The notes: generated from the letters alone by a model not told the origin. A stretch of DNA of 64,000 nucleotides from Alphaproteobacteria bacterium (GCA_037200445.1 JBBCGH010000001.1:2914001-2978000), one strand, 5' to 3'. Shown: positions 12,273 to 22,032, counted from the first letter of the stretch. Program-made: numbers and translations.

Positions 12273-13103
12273 ATGCGGGTGATCTTGGGTTCGGTTGCAG
12301 CGTTGGCGATGATTTCTTCGGCTTCGGCTGCGGATCTGCCATATAAGGCGCCCCCGCCGGCGCCCGTCATGGCTCCAGTCTGGAACTGGAACGGCTTCTA
12401 CATCGGTGTCAACGGCGGCTACAGCTGGGGTCACTCCAGCCGCGACCTGAACTTCTTCAATCCCCTCAACGGCGTTGCCCTCGCCACCGGTACAGGAGGC
12501 GGCAGGGATATGAACGGCGGCTTGTTCGGCGGCCAGATTGGTTACAACTGGCAGGCATCCAACTGGGTGTTCGGCATCGAGGGCGATGCCCAGTGGACTG
12601 GCCAGAAGGGCAGCACGACTGTCCTGTGTCCTGTCGCGGGGTGCTTTCCCACCGCTGTGCCCGCCGGCGTAGGAACGTCGGCGAGCCTTGAGGACAAGCT
12701 TCAGTGGTTCGCAACCTTCCGTGGCCGCGTGGGCATCACCGTGACGCCGAGCGTCCTGCTCTACGCAACGGGCGGCGGCGCTTGGGGCGAAGTGCAAAGC
12801 AACCTGGGTCTGACAGGCTTCACGGCAACCGGCCTCCCGGTCACGGTCGCCGGATCGACCAGCACGGATCGCTTTGGCTGGACGGTGGGCGCGGGCGTCG
12901 AGGCGATGTTTGCCGCCAATTGGAGCGCCAAAATCGAATACCTGTATATGGATCTCGGCTCGATCAGCAATTCAGTTGTCTTGCCGACGGCTGCCGGCTT
13001 TCCGCTCGGTGCAAACGTGACCAGTCGCATCACCGACAACATTGTCCGCGCCGGCATCAACTATCACTTCAACTATGGCGGCCCGGTGGTCGCGCGGTAC
13101 TAA
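12273..13103 (+). CDS. Omp31-like outer-membrane beta-barrel protein
   Basis: Predicted outer-membrane protein of 276 residues. A Sec signal peptide ends in SASA, followed by ADLPYKAPPPAP, the hallmark N-terminus of Rhizobiales Omp25/Omp31-type barrels. GFYIGVNGGYSWG, GGQIGYNWQ, VFGIEGDAQWTG and a C-terminal ...GINYHFNYG with a terminal aromatic strand fit an eight-stranded barrel. The ATG at 12273 is used because GGAGGG stands 6 bp before it; the ATG at 12261 would overlap that site. Monocistronic, with its own terminator. Its substrate is unknown. Confidence 0.9.
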   Translation: MRVILGSVAALAMISSASAADLPYKAPPPAPVMAPVWNWNGFYIGVNGGYSWGHSSRDLNFFNPLNGVALATGTGGGRDMNGGLFGGQIGYNWQASNWVFGIEGDAQWTGQKGSTTVLCPVAGCFPTAVPAGVGTSASLEDKLQWFATFRGRVGITVTPSVLLYATGGGAWGEVQSNLGLTGFTATGLPVTVAGSTSTDRFGWTVGAGVEAMFAANWSAKIEYLYMDLGSISNSVVLPTAAGFPLGANVTSRITDNIVRAGINYHFNYGGPVVARY

Positions 13104-13137
13104 GATCGATCTACCTGAGCTGAATCTCTCCCAACTT

Positions 13138-13167
13138 GCGGCGCCCCTTGCGGGCGCCGCTTCGTTT
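13138..13167 (+). terminator. Terminator of the Omp31-like gene
   Basis: A perfect 9-bp stem, GCGGCGCCC (13138-13146) with GGGCGCCGC (13152-13160), loop CTTGC, followed by TTCGTTT. Confidence 0.8.
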
Positions 13168-13229
13168 ATGGGGCCGGAACGCTGCAGCGCTTGCCATCCG
13201 CTGGCCGGCGGCGATAAGGGACAGCCATC

Positions 13230-13305
<76 letters not shown>

Positions 13306-13331
13306 GCCTTCGCTTTTTGTCCAGCCCGGAC

Positions 13332-13368
13332 ACATGAGTGACAGATTGTACCCAAGACATGGGTGACA
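13332..13368. repeat. Tandem ACATGRGTGACA repeats, possible insertion-sequence end
   Basis: ACATGAGTGACA (13332-13343) and ACATGGGTGACA (13357-13368) differ at one base and have a 25-bp period, just past the 3' end of tRNA-Val. The pattern resembles the reiterated ends of IS481-type elements seen in alphaproteobacteria. No transposase is left nearby. The reading as an IS remnant is inference. Confidence 0.35.
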
Positions 13369-13440
13369 ACCTGGTGCCGCAGCTACGGCTGGCGAGCCAG
13401 CCTGCGACGTCCGGCGTGACAAGCCAGCGGCCCAACCAGC

Positions 13441-13899
13441 TTACCTCGACTTCACTGGGCGATTCGCAAACGATTGCTGCGGCACGCCGCGATTGAGCGA
13501 CATGTGCGAGTGGGTGCAAAGCCACGCGCCGTCATGCTTGTGAAACACCATGGTCGCCCGGCCGGGCCTGTCGAACGTTGACCCGTCCTGGTGATAGCCG
13601 GTCGACGTCCAGGGCGCGACAAGGGTCGCCATGGTGCCGTCTCCCGAGACCAGCACGTGTGTCCCGACGGTGTCGAAGCGGAAGTCGCTGGTCTTCGGCC
13701 ACACGTTATCCCACTGGGTTGCCTGCCATTCGGCAAGGCCCGGGATCACGTCGCGATGCGTGCCGAAGGCAAGCACGTCCGGGTGAAACAGCGGCCGCGC
13801 TGAAGCATAGTCGACCTCGCGCACATAGCCCGAAAAGGTTTCGAGCCAGCGGATGAAGTAATCGCGTGTTGAGCTGTCGGCCTCGGGAAGCGATATCAT
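13441..13899 (-). CDS. NTF2/SnoaL-like protein
   Basis: A 152-residue cytoplasmic protein with the cone-shaped NTF2-like fold: N-terminal helix (YFIRWLETFSGYVREVDY), then FHPDVLAFGTH and alternating strands (VSGDGTMATLVAPWTS, ATMVFHKHDGAWLCTHSH). Members resemble steroid isomerases or ketosteroid-binding proteins, but no specific activity can be read from this sequence. Its ATG overlaps the pepT stop as ATGA, so translation is probably coupled to pepT. Downstream lies tRNA-Val with the possible IS remnant. Confidence 0.8.
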   Translation of the reverse strand: MISLPEADSSTRDYFIRWLETFSGYVREVDYASARPLFHPDVLAFGTHRDVIPGLAEWQATQWDNVWPKTSDFRFDTVGTHVLVSGDGTMATLVAPWTSTGYHQDGSTFDRPGRATMVFHKHDGAWLCTHSHMSLNRGVPQQSFANRPVKSR

Positions 13900-15143
13900 G
13901 GAGCTTGCTCTTCCCAGATCGTCGCGAGATGGATGATGGTTTCGACCGCCTTCTCCATGTCCTGCACGCTCACCCATTCGAGCCGCGAGTGAAACGCATG
14001 CTCGCCGGCGAAGATGTTCGGGCAGGGGAGCCCCATGAATGAGAGCCGCGAGCCGTCGGTGCCGCCGCGGATGCTGGTCCGCTTCGGAGTGAGGCCGGTG
14101 CGGCGGATCGCTTCCAGCGCGTTCGCGGTGATCTGCGGATATTTGTCCAGCACGACCTTCATGTTGCGGTACTGCTGATCGAACTTCAGCTCGCAGGTCG
14201 AATGCGGAAAGTCGCGCATGACGTCCTTGGCGATCTTGTCGAGCAGCGCTTCCTTTTCGCGCAGCCCTTCCTCGGTGAAATCCCGCACGATGAAACCAAC
14301 CACCGCGCCTTCGAGGGTCGCCTGAAGGTCGGTCGGGTGCAGGAAGCCCTCGCGGCCCTCGATGGTCTCGGGCGAGCAAGTGTCCTTCGGCAGGCGCTCG
14401 ACGATGCGTGAGGCGATCTTGATCGCGTTCTCGATTCTGCCCTTGGCAAAGCCCGGATGCGCGCTCACGCCGCGGATCGTGATCGTTGCCTTGTCGGCCG
14501 AGAAGGTCTCGTCCTCCAGATTGCCGGCGCTTTCGCCGTCCATGGTGTAGGCGAAGTCCGCGCCGAGCTTCTCGAGGTCGACGTGATCGACGCCGTGGCC
14601 GACCTCCTCGTCGGGCGTGAACAGGATCTTCACCGTGCCGCGCTTGATGTCCGGGTTGTTCGCCATGATGTCGACCGCGTCCATGATCTCGGCGATGCCC
14701 GCCTTGTCGTCGGCGCCGAGCAGGGTCGTGCCGTCGGTCGTGATGAGGTCGTGGCCGATCTGATCCTTGAGTGCCGGGTTATCTGCGATGCGGATCACCT
14801 GGCTGCGATCGCCGGGCAGGGCGATGTCGCCACCTTGGTAATTGCGCACGATCTGCGGCTTCACATCCTTGCCGCTGACGTCCGGCGAGGTGTCCATGTG
14901 GGCGCAAAAGCAGATCACCGGCACCGTCTTCGACGTATTCGACGGCACCGTCGCGTACACGTAGCCGAAATCATCGAGATGGGCGTCGGCGATGCCGATC
15001 GCGTGCAGCTCCTTCACCAGGAGGCGGCCGAGATCCTTCTGCTTTGCGGTCGATGGGTAGGTCGTCGAGCTGTGCGACGACTGGGTGTCGATCTTGACGT
15101 AACGCAGGAAGCGTTCGGTGACGGTGTGAGAGAATTTCGCCAT
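13896..15143 (-). CDS. pepT: Peptidase T (tripeptide aminopeptidase)
   Basis: Cytoplasmic M20 zinc peptidase that removes the N-terminal residue of tripeptides. Dinuclear zinc ligands are visible in CAHMDTSPDV (His), LLGADDKAG (bridging Asp), TPDEEVGHG (Glu), MDGE (Asp) and GEHAFHSR (His). The lid/dimerisation domain lies in the middle (about 210-320). The length of 415 residues is typical of PepT. In an operon with the downstream NTF2-like gene, which it overlaps by four bases. Confidence 0.95.
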   Translation of the reverse strand: MAKFSHTVTERFLRYVKIDTQSSHSSTTYPSTAKQKDLGRLLVKELHAIGIADAHLDDFGYVYATVPSNTSKTVPVICFCAHMDTSPDVSGKDVKPQIVRNYQGGDIALPGDRSQVIRIADNPALKDQIGHDLITTDGTTLLGADDKAGIAEIMDAVDIMANNPDIKRGTVKILFTPDEEVGHGVDHVDLEKLGADFAYTMDGESAGNLEDETFSADKATITIRGVSAHPGFAKGRIENAIKIASRIVERLPKDTCSPETIEGREGFLHPTDLQATLEGAVVGFIVRDFTEEGLREKEALLDKIAKDVMRDFPHSTCELKFDQQYRNMKVVLDKYPQITANALEAIRRTGLTPKRTSIRGGTDGSRLSFMGLPCPNIFAGEHAFHSRLEWVSVQDMEKAVETIIHLATIWEEQAP

Positions 15144-15192
15144 GACCTCCGGCTATCACACCAGGCGGAGGCGGAAAACATCTCCTCCAAAA

Positions 15193-15224
15193 TGGCTCGG
15201 GCCGCCGGCAAAGCCAGCGGCCCG
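15193..15224 (-). terminator. Terminator of the HU gene
   Basis: CGGGCCGCCGGC (15198-15209) pairs with GCCAGCGGCCCG (15213-15224) with one mismatch. On the minus strand it is followed by AGCCATTTTGG. It separates the HU gene from pepT. Confidence 0.65.
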
Positions 15225-15249
15225 GGATCTTAAAGAACGCCGACCGTAC

Positions 15250-15549
15250 TTAGACGGCTTCCTTCAATTCCTTCGCCGCGCGGAAGGCGACCTTCTTGCT
15301 CGCCTTGATCTTGATCGGCTCGCCGGTTGCCGGGTTGCGGCCCATGCGTGCGGCGCGCTTGCGCACCTGCAGGATGCCAAGCCCGCCGATGCGGATGCGG
15401 TCGCCCTTCTTGAGGTGCTTCACGATGAGATCGACCATGCTGCCGAGGATGGCCTCGGCTTGCTTCTTGGAAAGCTCGTGTCCTTCGGCGACGTTTGCCG
15501 AGAGGTGCTTCAGGGTCACGGTAGGTGCAGATGTCTTGGTGGCCGCCAT
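15250..15549 (-). CDS. HU-family DNA-binding protein
   Basis: Nucleoid-associated protein of 99 residues. The HU/IHF fold is clear: helical half LSKKQAEAILGSMVDLIVKHLKKGDRIRIGGLGILQV, then the DNA-binding arm RMGRNPATGEPIKI and the closing KKVAFRAAKELKEAV. The N-terminus (MAATKTSAPTVTLKHLSANV) is longer and more diverged than in HU-beta, so this is a variant rather than the main HU. AAGGAG lies 9 bp before the ATG at 15549; a TTG two codons upstream is a poorer start. Confidence 0.9.
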   Translation of the reverse strand: MAATKTSAPTVTLKHLSANVAEGHELSKKQAEAILGSMVDLIVKHLKKGDRIRIGGLGILQVRKRAARMGRNPATGEPIKIKASKKVAFRAAKELKEAV

Positions 15550-15768
15550 GGGCAACGTCTCCTTAGGTTGTCAGCAGAGGAACCAACGCAAGTTATGCCC
15601 GTCCCATAGGCGATTCTCGCAGGTGTGACTATGCCGAAATGCACCGTGGAAAACCGGGAGGCTCAACTTGTTACGAATCGACGGGCAATTCTAGTCACTC
15701 TTGACTTGGCGGGGTGCGGGTCGTATCCCAGCGGACCCTTAAAGAAAGCCCGGAAATCAAGGCTTTCC

Positions 15769-15845
<77 letters not shown>

Positions 15846-16173
15846 TTGCTTTCAATGGCCTGGTATTTGACGAGGCGGGTCTTTCCGACTCGGCGCTGCT
15901 GGCCCATCGGCTAGCGCGGTAGCGAGCCAAATCCAACTTGTGCTGGCCGTTGATCGGCGCAGGCATCCGCACGCTTGATGCGGCGCCAACGAGCCGCTTC
16001 TTGCGCGCGGTCCTTCGGCGCGCGCTCCTTCAGCGAACGCCTCCGCCGCGTACGTGTCCTATAGGTTTGTACATATTGTTCGCGTGACGGCGCCGGGCGC
16101 AGTCTGTTCGCGAGGTGCTTGGAAACCGACAAGCGCGAGCTTCATCAAGCGCCGACAACAGAGGAACACGACC
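15846..16173. other. Intergenic region without recognised gene
   Basis: 328 bp between tRNA-Asp and a small secreted-protein gene. I see no conserved reading frame, tRNA or strong hairpin. The AT-rich stretch TATAGGTTTGTACATATTG (about 16061-16079) may hold the promoter of the next gene. Confidence 0.4.
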
Positions 16174-16434
16174 ATGTCACCGACAGGAAAATACCTCGCT
16201 CTTTTCGTTGGGTTTGGGACGCTCGGCATCGTGACGTTCGGCATGCCTGCGCAGGCCGCCGGCCCCCAATGGCAGTGCATGACCGACGACGGCTACGGCC
16301 GCAAGCTTCCTTGCGATATGGGTTACAAGGCGGCGAACCCCAATTGGAAGGCCACAAACGCCTGCCACACGAAGGGCAAGGGCGGCAAAGTGACTCCGTG
16401 CACCGACGCTCAGAAGGCCAGTTTCACCAAGTAG
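16174..16434 (+). CDS. Small secreted cysteine-containing protein
   Basis: An 86-residue protein of unknown function. A Sec signal peptide (MSPTGKYLALFVGF...PAQA) is followed by a mature part of about 57 residues with four cysteines (WQCMTDDG, KLPCDMGY, ATNACHTKG, VTPCTDAQ), presumably two disulfides in the periplasm. AGAGGAA precedes the ATG at 16174; the frame continues upstream without a good start. A strong hairpin follows at 16475. Confidence 0.75.
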   Translation: MSPTGKYLALFVGFGTLGIVTFGMPAQAAGPQWQCMTDDGYGRKLPCDMGYKAANPNWKATNACHTKGKGGKVTPCTDAQKASFTK

Positions 16435-16878
16435 CCTGGCTGCCGTCATCGCCGTTGGTGGGACACCGACAAGCCATTGCCGCGCGCTCGATACGCGCGG
16501 CAATGGACCGACGGCTTTCCCAGGCCTCAGACAGCCGTGACCGCTCGCAACGAGCGCTGCGCCGCACGACACCTTTCGCGTTTCGCAGGGCGCGTTATTC
16601 TTGCACGCAAGCAACATTGCCAAAGCACTCCGCTTCCGATGACGCGTGCGACGTTGAGTTGGGAGAGGTCGCTCATCGACTCTCTCGGGGGATTTTTCTC
16701 TTCGAGTCGCCACACACACAATTGTAGCAAAGCGACCACACGTGTCGTTTATCTGCGTGACGATCAGGTGCGGCCAGTTCGTTCATATCCGGCTACCGCG
16801 TGTCTCTCACCTTTGCGGGTACCCTGCATATGTTGGGGCGCGATCAAGGTCGCGCACTGCCTGGTCAAGGGGGCACTC
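16435..16878. other. Intergenic region with one strong hairpin
   Basis: 444 bp between the small secreted protein and the outer-membrane protein gene. Apart from the hairpin at 16475-16505 I see no conserved gene. The part next to the outer-membrane gene should hold its promoter, but no box stands out. Confidence 0.4.
16475..16505 (+). terminator. Perfect 12-bp hairpin after the small secreted protein
   Basis: CATTGCCGCGCG pairs completely with CGCGCGGCAATG around the loop CTCGATA. No T-tract follows, so it is a transcript-stabilising hairpin or a non-canonical terminator rather than a classic one. Confidence 0.45.
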
Positions 16879-17937
16879 ATGCGCACACGTAAACGATTTA
16901 GCCTGATAGCTCTTGCATCATCGATCGTCATCGCAACCGTTGCGATGACCGCAAAGGTGACACGGGCAGACGAGGGCGGCGTGAGCTTCTGGGTGCCGGG
17001 ACAGTTCGGCAGTCTCGCGGCGGCGCCGGCCCAACCCGGATGGTCGTTCGCCACTATCGGCTATTACACCAACGTCAGCGCTTCGGGTGAAGTCGCGGCC
17101 GCGCGCCAGATTACGCTCGGCCGGCTCAGCCCTACCGTCAATGTCGACCTCAATGCGACGCTGCGTGCGCGCGTGCCGACCGATTTCGTGAATGCGAACT
17201 ACGTGTTCGCATCGCCCGTATTGGGCGGGCAATTTGCGCTCGGCATGACGGGTGCGGTTGGCTATCCCACGACGTCGATCGACGGCGTGCTGACCACATC
17301 GGTCGGCGGCCTTACGGCGATGCGCACCGGCAGCATCTCCGACAGCAGATACGCCTGGGCCGACCTCTATCCGATGGCGTCGCTGCGCTGGAACCACGGC
17401 GTGCACAATTTCATGGTCTACGGAACGGGCGACATTCCGGTCGGGACCTACGACCCGAGCAACCTCGCCAATCTCGGCATCGGTCACGGCGCGGCGGATG
17501 GCGGTTTCGGCTACACCTACTTCAACCCGGCGACCGGGCATGAATTTTCTGTGGTTACCGGCGCGACCTACAATCTCAAAAACTACCAGACCGGCTATCA
17601 AAACGGAATCGACTGGCATCTCGACTGGGGCGCTTCAAAATTTCTGTCGAAGCAGTTCTTTGTCGGCGTGGTCGGCTACGTCTACCAGCAACTCACTCCC
17701 GACCGGGGCCAGGCCCCCATTCTGGGCGACTTCAAGTCGCGTGTGCTCGGCGTCGGCCCGCAGATCGGCTACCTGTTTCCCGTCTTCGACATGCAGGGCT
17801 ACCTCAACCTGAAGGGCTACGCTGAGTTCGACGCCCAGAACCGGCCTTCCGGATTTAACACCTGGGTGACGTTCGCGATCTCACCGGCGGAGAAGCCCGA
17901 GCCCGGCCCGTTGGCCAAACCCGTGATTCACAAGTAG
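16879..17937 (+). CDS. Outer-membrane protein of the SphA / phenol MetA-degradation family
   Basis: Probably an outer-membrane channel for hydrophobic or aromatic substrates. The 352-residue protein has a signal peptide ending VTRADEGG, then GVSFWVPGQFGSLAA, the typical N-terminal motif of the family, repeated amphipathic strands, and ...GPQIGYLFPVF, LNLKGYAEFDAQNRPSG and WVTFAISP near the C-terminus. AAGGGGG precedes the ATG at 16879. It lies directly upstream of the sensor kinase cluster on the same strand and may belong to the same response. The substrate is not known. Confidence 0.8.
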   Translation: MRTRKRFSLIALASSIVIATVAMTAKVTRADEGGVSFWVPGQFGSLAAAPAQPGWSFATIGYYTNVSASGEVAAARQITLGRLSPTVNVDLNATLRARVPTDFVNANYVFASPVLGGQFALGMTGAVGYPTTSIDGVLTTSVGGLTAMRTGSISDSRYAWADLYPMASLRWNHGVHNFMVYGTGDIPVGTYDPSNLANLGIGHGAADGGFGYTYFNPATGHEFSVVTGATYNLKNYQTGYQNGIDWHLDWGASKFLSKQFFVGVVGYVYQQLTPDRGQAPILGDFKSRVLGVGPQIGYLFPVFDMQGYLNLKGYAEFDAQNRPSGFNTWVTFAISPAEKPEPGPLAKPVIHK

Positions 17938-18230
17938 GCCGGGCGCGCTCGCGATCTCGCGTTCGACCGGGACTGTGCGTGACGGCCTTCGTGCGGGAGA
18001 AGCGTCTATCCCTTGGGCCATCGACCCAACACCAAAGCATCGTTGCCCGCCGTCGAGAGGGACCTACGATCACCGCCATCTCAGTCAGGGTGCCTGCAGG
18101 ACGCGCGACGCAAGACGGCAGGGCCCCTTCGGCAACCGCACTGATCCTGTCTTCATGACGTATGCGGCGCACAGTTTTCATCACAGCGGCAGCGAGGCAA
18201 AGCGGCAATCAACAGCGCCGTGTGCCCGCA

Positions 18231-20114
18231 ATGGCGCGTGATCGCGCGCATCACGCCTGGGTCGTTCTCGTCTGCACGCTGATTGTCACAGCACTTTCGT
18301 GCTTGCCAACCGAGGCCCAGCAGACGCGGCGCATTTATCTCTTCGAAGGACTGGCGCCATGGCAGCCGGGAGGCGTGGCGTCGATCGAAGCGTTCAAGCA
18401 ACGCTTGAAAGAAAAGTCCTCCCTCAATCTGGAATTCTATCTGGACCATTTCGACCTCGGGCGATTTCCCGGAAAGGCGCACGAAGAGCGGCTGGTCCGC
18501 TTCCTGGCTGAGAAGTTTGCACAGAATCCGCCCGATCTGCTGGCGCCCCAGGACCCGCAGTCACTGGGCCTGCTCGTGCGCAACCGCGACGCGATCGCGC
18601 CGGGCGTTCCGATCGTCTACTGCTGCACCGCGCCAGGCGCCGCCGATGCGCTCAACCTTCCGCGCGACGTTGTGGGCGTCGTCATCGACTACGATTGGGC
18701 AGAGACGCTGGCGCTGGCTGCGCAATTGCAGCCCGGCGCGCGCGACCTGGTGCTGATTTCGGGAGCGTCGGAGATCGACAAGGGCTGGCGCGAGCGCGCC
18801 CTCGGCAATCTCGCTCCGCACCTGCCGCGCTATCAGGTGCGCACCCTTTTCGACATGGCATACGACGATCTCCTCAAGGAGCTGGCGAGCCTGCCCCGCG
18901 ACACCATCGTGCTGCAGATTTCCCTCTTTGGGGATGCCACCGGCCGGAGCTTTTTCCAAACCGACGCTGCTGAGGGCATCGCCGCCGCGTCCCCGGCTGC
19001 GGTCTATTCCGCGCTTTCGACTCTGTTCGGCCACGGGGTTGTCGGCGGCTCGATGAATACCTTTGCAGACGAGGGCGCCGCCGCCGCCGACATTGCGCTC
19101 GAAATCCTGGCGGGCAAAGACCCATCGACACTGCCGCGCCAGACCAGGCCGCCGCACAGGTATCTGGTCGATGCGAATGCGCTGAAACGCTGGAATTTGG
19201 ACGAAGCCGCGGTCCCCCCCGGCGCGACCGTTTTATTCAAGCAGCCGACCCTGTGGGATCAATATCGGTCTTATGTCATCGCGGCTTTTGCGGTGGTCCT
19301 CCTGCAAGCCGCGCTGATCGCGTGGCTGCTGTTCGAGCGCGATCGGCGCCGGCGCGCGGCCGAACAGGCGGGAAAGGCGAGGGCCGAGAGCGGGCAATAT
19401 CGCGAGAATCTCGCGCATCTGGTGCGCGTTCACATGGTCGGCGAGATGTCGACCGCGATCACCCACGAGGTCAATCAGCCGCTTGCGGCGATCAAGAATT
19501 ACGCGTCCGCGGCGCGACGGAGGCTTTCGGGGCGCTCCACTGATCCCACCAAGGTCGAGGAGCTGCTGGACAAGATCGAGGAACAGGCCTCGCGCGCGGG
19601 AGACGTGCTGCATTCGCTCCGGGCGATGGTCAAGAAACATGAACCGGCACGGGCCAAGACCCACGTCGGACCCCTTATCGCGAATGCGCTGAAGCTCGTC
19701 GAGATGGAAAGCCACGAGGCCGCCATCCGGCTGGAATCCACAATCGCGCCCGGCCTGCCGCCGGTGCTTGCCGACGGAATCCAGATTCAGCAGGTGGTGC
19801 TGAACCTGACCCGCAATGCCATCGAGGCGATGGAAGAGACGGGCCACACCGGGACGATCAAGGTCGGAGTTCAGGGAAACGGACACGGTGAGGTCGCGGT
19901 GAGTGTCGTGGACTCCGGCCCGGGAATTGCCCCGGGCGATGCCGAGCACATTTTCGATCCCTTCTACTCGACCAAGGAAGCCGGACTGGGCGTCGGCCTT
20001 TCGATCTCCCGCGCCATCATCGAGGCGCATGGCGGCCGCCTGTCCCTCGCACCGAATGCGGGGGGCGGGAGTATCTTCCGATTCACGCTCCCGGCGATGA
20101 ACGAGGGGGGCTGA
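18231..20114 (+). CDS. Sensor histidine kinase with periplasmic binding-protein-like sensor half
   Basis: Membrane sensor of 627 residues. A signal/anchor segment (VVLVCTLIVTALSCL) leads into about 330 periplasmic residues that resemble ABC-transporter substrate-binding proteins (PF04392-like: RRIYLFEGLAP, PIVYCCTAPG, GVVIDYDWAETLALAAQLQPGA). A membrane helix (SYVIAAFAVVLLQAALIAWLL) then leads to the transmitter with H-box MSTAITHEVNQPLAAI (His codon 19464-19466), N-box NLTRNAIEAM, DSGPGI and GLGVGLSI. The start is uncertain; an ATG at 18162 gives 23 more residues, and neither has a good ribosome-binding site. Followed by a paralogue and a FixJ/TodT-type regulator. Confidence 0.85.
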   Translation: MARDRAHHAWVVLVCTLIVTALSCLPTEAQQTRRIYLFEGLAPWQPGGVASIEAFKQRLKEKSSLNLEFYLDHFDLGRFPGKAHEERLVRFLAEKFAQNPPDLLAPQDPQSLGLLVRNRDAIAPGVPIVYCCTAPGAADALNLPRDVVGVVIDYDWAETLALAAQLQPGARDLVLISGASEIDKGWRERALGNLAPHLPRYQVRTLFDMAYDDLLKELASLPRDTIVLQISLFGDATGRSFFQTDAAEGIAAASPAAVYSALSTLFGHGVVGGSMNTFADEGAAAADIALEILAGKDPSTLPRQTRPPHRYLVDANALKRWNLDEAAVPPGATVLFKQPTLWDQYRSYVIAAFAVVLLQAALIAWLLFERDRRRRAAEQAGKARAESGQYRENLAHLVRVHMVGEMSTAITHEVNQPLAAIKNYASAARRRLSGRSTDPTKVEELLDKIEEQASRAGDVLHSLRAMVKKHEPARAKTHVGPLIANALKLVEMESHEAAIRLESTIAPGLPPVLADGIQIQQVVLNLTRNAIEAMEETGHTGTIKVGVQGNGHGEVAVSVVDSGPGIAPGDAEHIFDPFYSTKEAGLGVGLSISRAIIEAHGGRLSLAPNAGGGSIFRFTLPAMNEGG

Positions 20115-20116
20115 CA

Positions 20117-22028
20117 GTGAAGACGCCCTCTTGGTTCGCAAGCGCGTGCTCAAAGACAACTTGGCGTCGCTTTGCGCGCGGTACGCTTGCTTGCGCATTT
20201 ATGGCGGTCTGTTCGTCTCTGGCAGCGACCGCACAACAGCCGCAGCGCGTTCTTATGCTGCACGGGTTCAACTACACCTTTCCGGCGACGACCAGGATCG
20301 GCGAGTCCGCGCGCAAGAGCTTGCTCGAACGCTCCGGGAAAAAAATCGAAGTCGATGCTGAGTTTCTTGACCTCGCTCGAGCGGTTGAGCCTGACTACGA
20401 GGCACGCCTAGCAGACTTTCTGCGGCAAAAATACGCGCGCAGACCGCCGGACGTAGTCATGACACTTGGCAGCGCGGCTCTGCCCTTCCTGCTGAAGCAC
20501 CGAGCCTCGATCGCTCCGGACATCCCGGTCGTGTTCACCTCAGTTTCCTCTCAAGGTTATGTTGAAACGCAGGCGCCCGCTAGCGTGACCGGCATCATCA
20601 GCACGTTCGATCTGCGCAAGACCCTCGAACTGGCGGAAAGCCTGCAACCCGACGCGCACCCAACTCTTCGTAATTGCGGGAAGCGGAACCACTGACCGTC
20701 GCTGGCAGTCGATCGCACGGGCTGTTGTCGCAAGCAGGCAGCGGAAGTTTGAGACAACCTACCTTTTTGATTTGAGCTATGAAGCGCTGGTCTCGCAACT
20801 TCAGCGGGTTCCGCGCGACGCGATCGTGATCGTTCTGACGATTTTCGCCGACAGCGCGGGAAACAATTTCATCCCCGCGGAAGTAGCGGCCGAGCTTTCA
20901 GCCATATCCCCCGCACCGGTCTATGCACCGTACGACACGTTTATCGGCAACGGGATTGTGGGTGGTTTCGTCGAAACATTTGAATCCGTCGGAGTCGCCG
21001 CTGCCGACATGATTGTGGAGATCCTTGCGGGCAAGGATCCCGCAACGCGTCCTCCCCGACCCAATTCAGAGCAGGCTTACCGCGTCGATTTCCGCGCGAT
21101 GCAACGTTGGGGCTTGCACGAAAGCAACCTTCCGCTTGGCGCTATCGTTCTGAACAGACAGCCGACGTTGTGGGACCAATACCGCGCGCAAGTCATTGCG
21201 GCTGTGGCCATCGTTCTGTTTCAGACCGCACTGATCGCCGGTTTGCTGATTGAACGCGCGCGCCGCCAGCGCGCAGCGGCGCAGGCCGGCAAGGCGACTG
21301 CGGAGAGCGGACAGCACCGGGAGAACCTTGCGCATTTGGTGCGTGTGCACACCGTCGGCGAGATGTCGACGGCGATCGCGCACGAAGTCAATCAGCCGCT
21401 CGCCGCGATCAAGAACTATGCGTTCGCGGCGCGCCGGCGGCTAGCGGGCCACTCTACCGACCCCAAGGTCGAAGAGTTGCTCGACAAGATCGAAGAGCAG
21501 GCCTCGCGCGCGGGCGACGTGCTGCATTCGCTGCGCGCGATGGTGAAGAAGCATGATTCCGAACGTTCCAGGATCGAAGTCGGCCGCTTGGTCGCCGAAA
21601 CGCTGAAGCTCGTCGAACTGGAGAGCCACGCCGGCGACATCCGGCTCGAATCCTCGATTGCGCCGGGCCTGCCGCCGGTGTTCGCCGACAGTATCCAGAT
21701 CCAACAGGTTGTCTTGAATCTCACCCGCAACGCCATCGAGGCGATGGAGGAGGGGGGACACAAGGGCGCGATCGCGGTCGGCGTGCAAGGCAACGGGCAT
21801 GACGAGATTGCGGTGAGCGTTGCGGACCACGGCCCGGGCATCGCGCCTGCCGACGCCGAACGCATTTTCGATCCGTTCTACTCGACCAAGGGGATCGGGC
21901 TCGGCGTCGGGCTCTCGATCTGCCGCGCCATCGTCGAGGCGCACGGCGGCCACCTGTCGCTCGCACCCAACGCCGGCGGCGGAAGCGTCTTTCGGTTCAC
22001 GCTGCCGGCCATGAACGAGGGGAGATAA
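20117..22028 (+). pseudogene. Second tandem sensor kinase, frameshifted
   Basis: Paralogue of the kinase just upstream, starting at a GTG with GAGGGGG before it. Signal peptide, binding-protein-like sensor (RVLMLHGFNYTFPATTRIGES, IPVVFTSVSSQGYV), membrane helix, and transmitter (MSTAIAHEVNQPLAAI) are all present. The frame breaks at 20657-20660: the first part stops at 20695, and reading on in the next frame restores LFVIAGSGTTDRRWQSIA and the rest to 22028. One extra base accounts for it. The transmitter half is nearly identical to the first kinase; the sensor half has diverged. Either a recent pseudogene or a consensus error. Confidence 0.85.
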
Positions 22029-22032
22029 CAAC

